DNA of 64,000 nucleotides. Source: Flavobacterium frigoris (GTDB lineage Bacteria; Bacteroidota; Bacteroidia; Flavobacteriales; Flavobacteriaceae). A program made the translations under genes and the position numbers. The notes under the pieces were generated by a model, which worked only from the letters and a program-made list of their open reading frames with translations, was not told where the DNA came from and made no database searches. This document shows positions 63,237 to 64,000 of this stretch, piece by piece. Within the stretch, counting starts at the first letter, position 1, and every line of letters starts with the position of its first letter. Location: assembly GCF_900111075.1 (NCBI RefSeq), contig NZ_FOFZ01000006.1:124001-188000 (forward strand). The letters run 5' to 3'.

Positions 63237-63823
63237 GAATCATTTCAGGAAAATACAAGGGAAGACGCATTTCTCCCCCAAAAGGCTTGCCTGTTCGCCC
63301 CACTACCGATATGTCTAAAGAAGCATTATTCAATGTAATCAATAACCATTTTAATTTTGATGGTTTAAAAATATTGGACTTGTTCGCAGGAACCGGAAAT
63401 ATAAGTTATGAATTTGCCTCCAGAGGTAGCGCGCCAATTACATCAGTAGATGGCGATTTTGGTTGTGTAAAATTCATTAAACAAGTGGCTGCCGAATATG
63501 ATTTTAATATCGCGGCAACTAAAAGTGATGTTTTTAAATTTTTAGAAAGAAACAATGCTAGTTTCGACATTATTTTTGCTGATCCACCTTACGCATTAGA
63601 TCAAAAGATTTTTGAAAAAATTGTCTTATTGATTTTCGAAAAAAATACGCTTAATGATGACGGAATGATGATAATCGAGCATTCTAAATACACGAAGTTA
63701 GACCATATGGATAATTTTTCTTTCAAGAAAAGTTACGGTGGTTCTATTTTTAGTTTTTTCGAATTGAGTTCTGGTGACGAAGAATCAGATGCTGATCTGT
63801 TTGAAGGCAGCGAAGAAGAATAA
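63233..63823 (+). CDS. rsmD: 16S rRNA (guanine966-N2)-methyltransferase RsmD
   Basis: 196 residues. MRIISGKYKGRRISPPKG at the start, RPTTDMSKEALFN near 25, SAM motif LDLFAGTGNISYEF near 47-60 and catalytic DPPY near 116 in FADPPYA. Methylates G966 of 16S rRNA. The acidic tail (GDEESDADLFEGSEEE) is extra to the core. Confidence 0.92.
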   Translation: MRIISGKYKGRRISPPKGLPVRPTTDMSKEALFNVINNHFNFDGLKILDLFAGTGNISYEFASRGSAPITSVDGDFGCVKFIKQVAAEYDFNIAATKSDVFKFLERNNASFDIIFADPPYALDQKIFEKIVLLIFEKNTLNDDGMMIIEHSKYTKLDHMDNFSFKKSYGGSIFSFFELSSGDEESDADLFEGSEEE

Positions 63824-63845
63824 TCTATGTGTACTTATATAATAC

Positions 63846-63872
63846 AAAAGCCTTCGCTTCGCGAAGGCTTTT
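63846..63872. terminator. Strong bidirectional terminator after rsmD
   Basis: AAAAGCCTTCGC and GCGAAGGCTTTT pair over 12 bases with a TTC loop. It works for rsmD and for the convergent minus-strand gene at the window edge. Confidence 0.9.
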
Positions 63873-63932
63873 ATAATTTGGATTAAATTCTTAATACTTC
63901 AGTATGATAAATAAGAGAATAAATAGCATTAA

Positions 63933-64000
63933 TTAGTTATTGGAAACCTCTGCTAATTTATCCAAAACCATTTTATAAGTTGGTAAATCCATTTCATATT
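63933..64000 (-). CDS. C-terminal end of a minus-strand gene cut by the window edge
   Basis: From base 64000 inward, one minus-strand frame reads YEMDLPTYKMVLDKLAEVSN and one more Asn before a stop at 63935-63933. It lies after a shared terminator, in the expected position for a convergent gene. Too short to identify. Confidence 0.4.
   Translation of the reverse strand, partial: YEMDLPTYKMVLDKLAEVSNN

Noticed and set aside
1..64000. CRISPR arrays, rRNA genes, intact prophage or restriction systems
   Set aside because: None seen: no regularly spaced repeats, no ribosomal RNA-like stretches, no integrase, terminase or methylase-endonuclease pairs.

Overview
The window reads as a chromosomal segment of a low-GC Bacteroidota, most likely Flavobacterium or a close Flavobacteriaceae relative. 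The signs are TAnnTTTG-type promoter -7 elements, a general lack of Shine-Dalgarno sequences, and gene content typical of the group: DUF2480 and SufT in a SUF operon, DUF3822 next to RsmD, a fused E1 alpha/beta dehydrogenase, an RicT homologue, and arginine decarboxylase beside a deoxyhypusine-synthase-like gene. I see no rRNA, no CRISPR array and no intact transposon.

Layout. 1-13.9 kb holds mostly metabolic genes: E1 (cut by the window edge), a 2-oxoglutarate/Fe(II) oxygenase, a nucleoside phosphorylase, an acetyltransferase, an AraC regulator divergent from a CoA-transferase, an orphan substrate-binding protein, a transglutaminase-like protein, a flavin oxidoreductase, an acyl-CoA oxidase-like enzyme and a bestrophin. 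A decayed chimera of two neighbouring genes lies at 4.77-5.11 kb. 14.1-14.6 kb is a degenerate IS1182-like end fragment, followed by a 3-hydroxyacyl-CoA dehydrogenase.

15.9-24.1 kb is a seven-gene, minus-strand operon: PnuC, NadR, MoxR-type AAA ATPase, unknown, zincin+VWA protein, unknown, PaaK-like adenylate-forming enzyme. It is bracketed by a direct repeat made of the 3' end and downstream terminator of tRNA-Val, with the intact tRNA at one end. This is my first candidate for an undescribed system. 24.3-28.5 kb has an ABC exporter, a cysteine-depleted RicT paralogue, a TPR protein and a bacilliredoxin.

28.6-38.5 kb is a large iron-sulfur block on the minus strand: an IscR-like Rrf2 regulator with two tandem palindromic operators, IscA, ferredoxin, SufB, SufC, SufD, SufT, DUF2480, then a WD40 propeller, an Mrp/Nbp35 ATPase, Nfu and lipoyl synthase. 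SufS and SufE are not there. The Mrp-WD40-DUF59 set recalls the eukaryotic cytosolic Fe-S assembly (CIA) factors and is my second candidate.

39-64 kb is mostly housekeeping: proline dehydrogenase, an O-antigen-ligase-like TPR protein, AroB, a 59-residue small ORF, arginine decarboxylase, DHS-like enzyme, an Asp-rich protein, RecQ, a DNA glycosylase, DinB-like protein, PEP carboxylase, Lrp, an M14 peptidase divergent from an XRE regulator with a striking set of shared operator-like palindromes, acyltransferases, a methyltransferase-like protein, a K+ channel, KdsB, a LigB-type dioxygenase, a RecD-like helicase, DUF3822 and RsmD.
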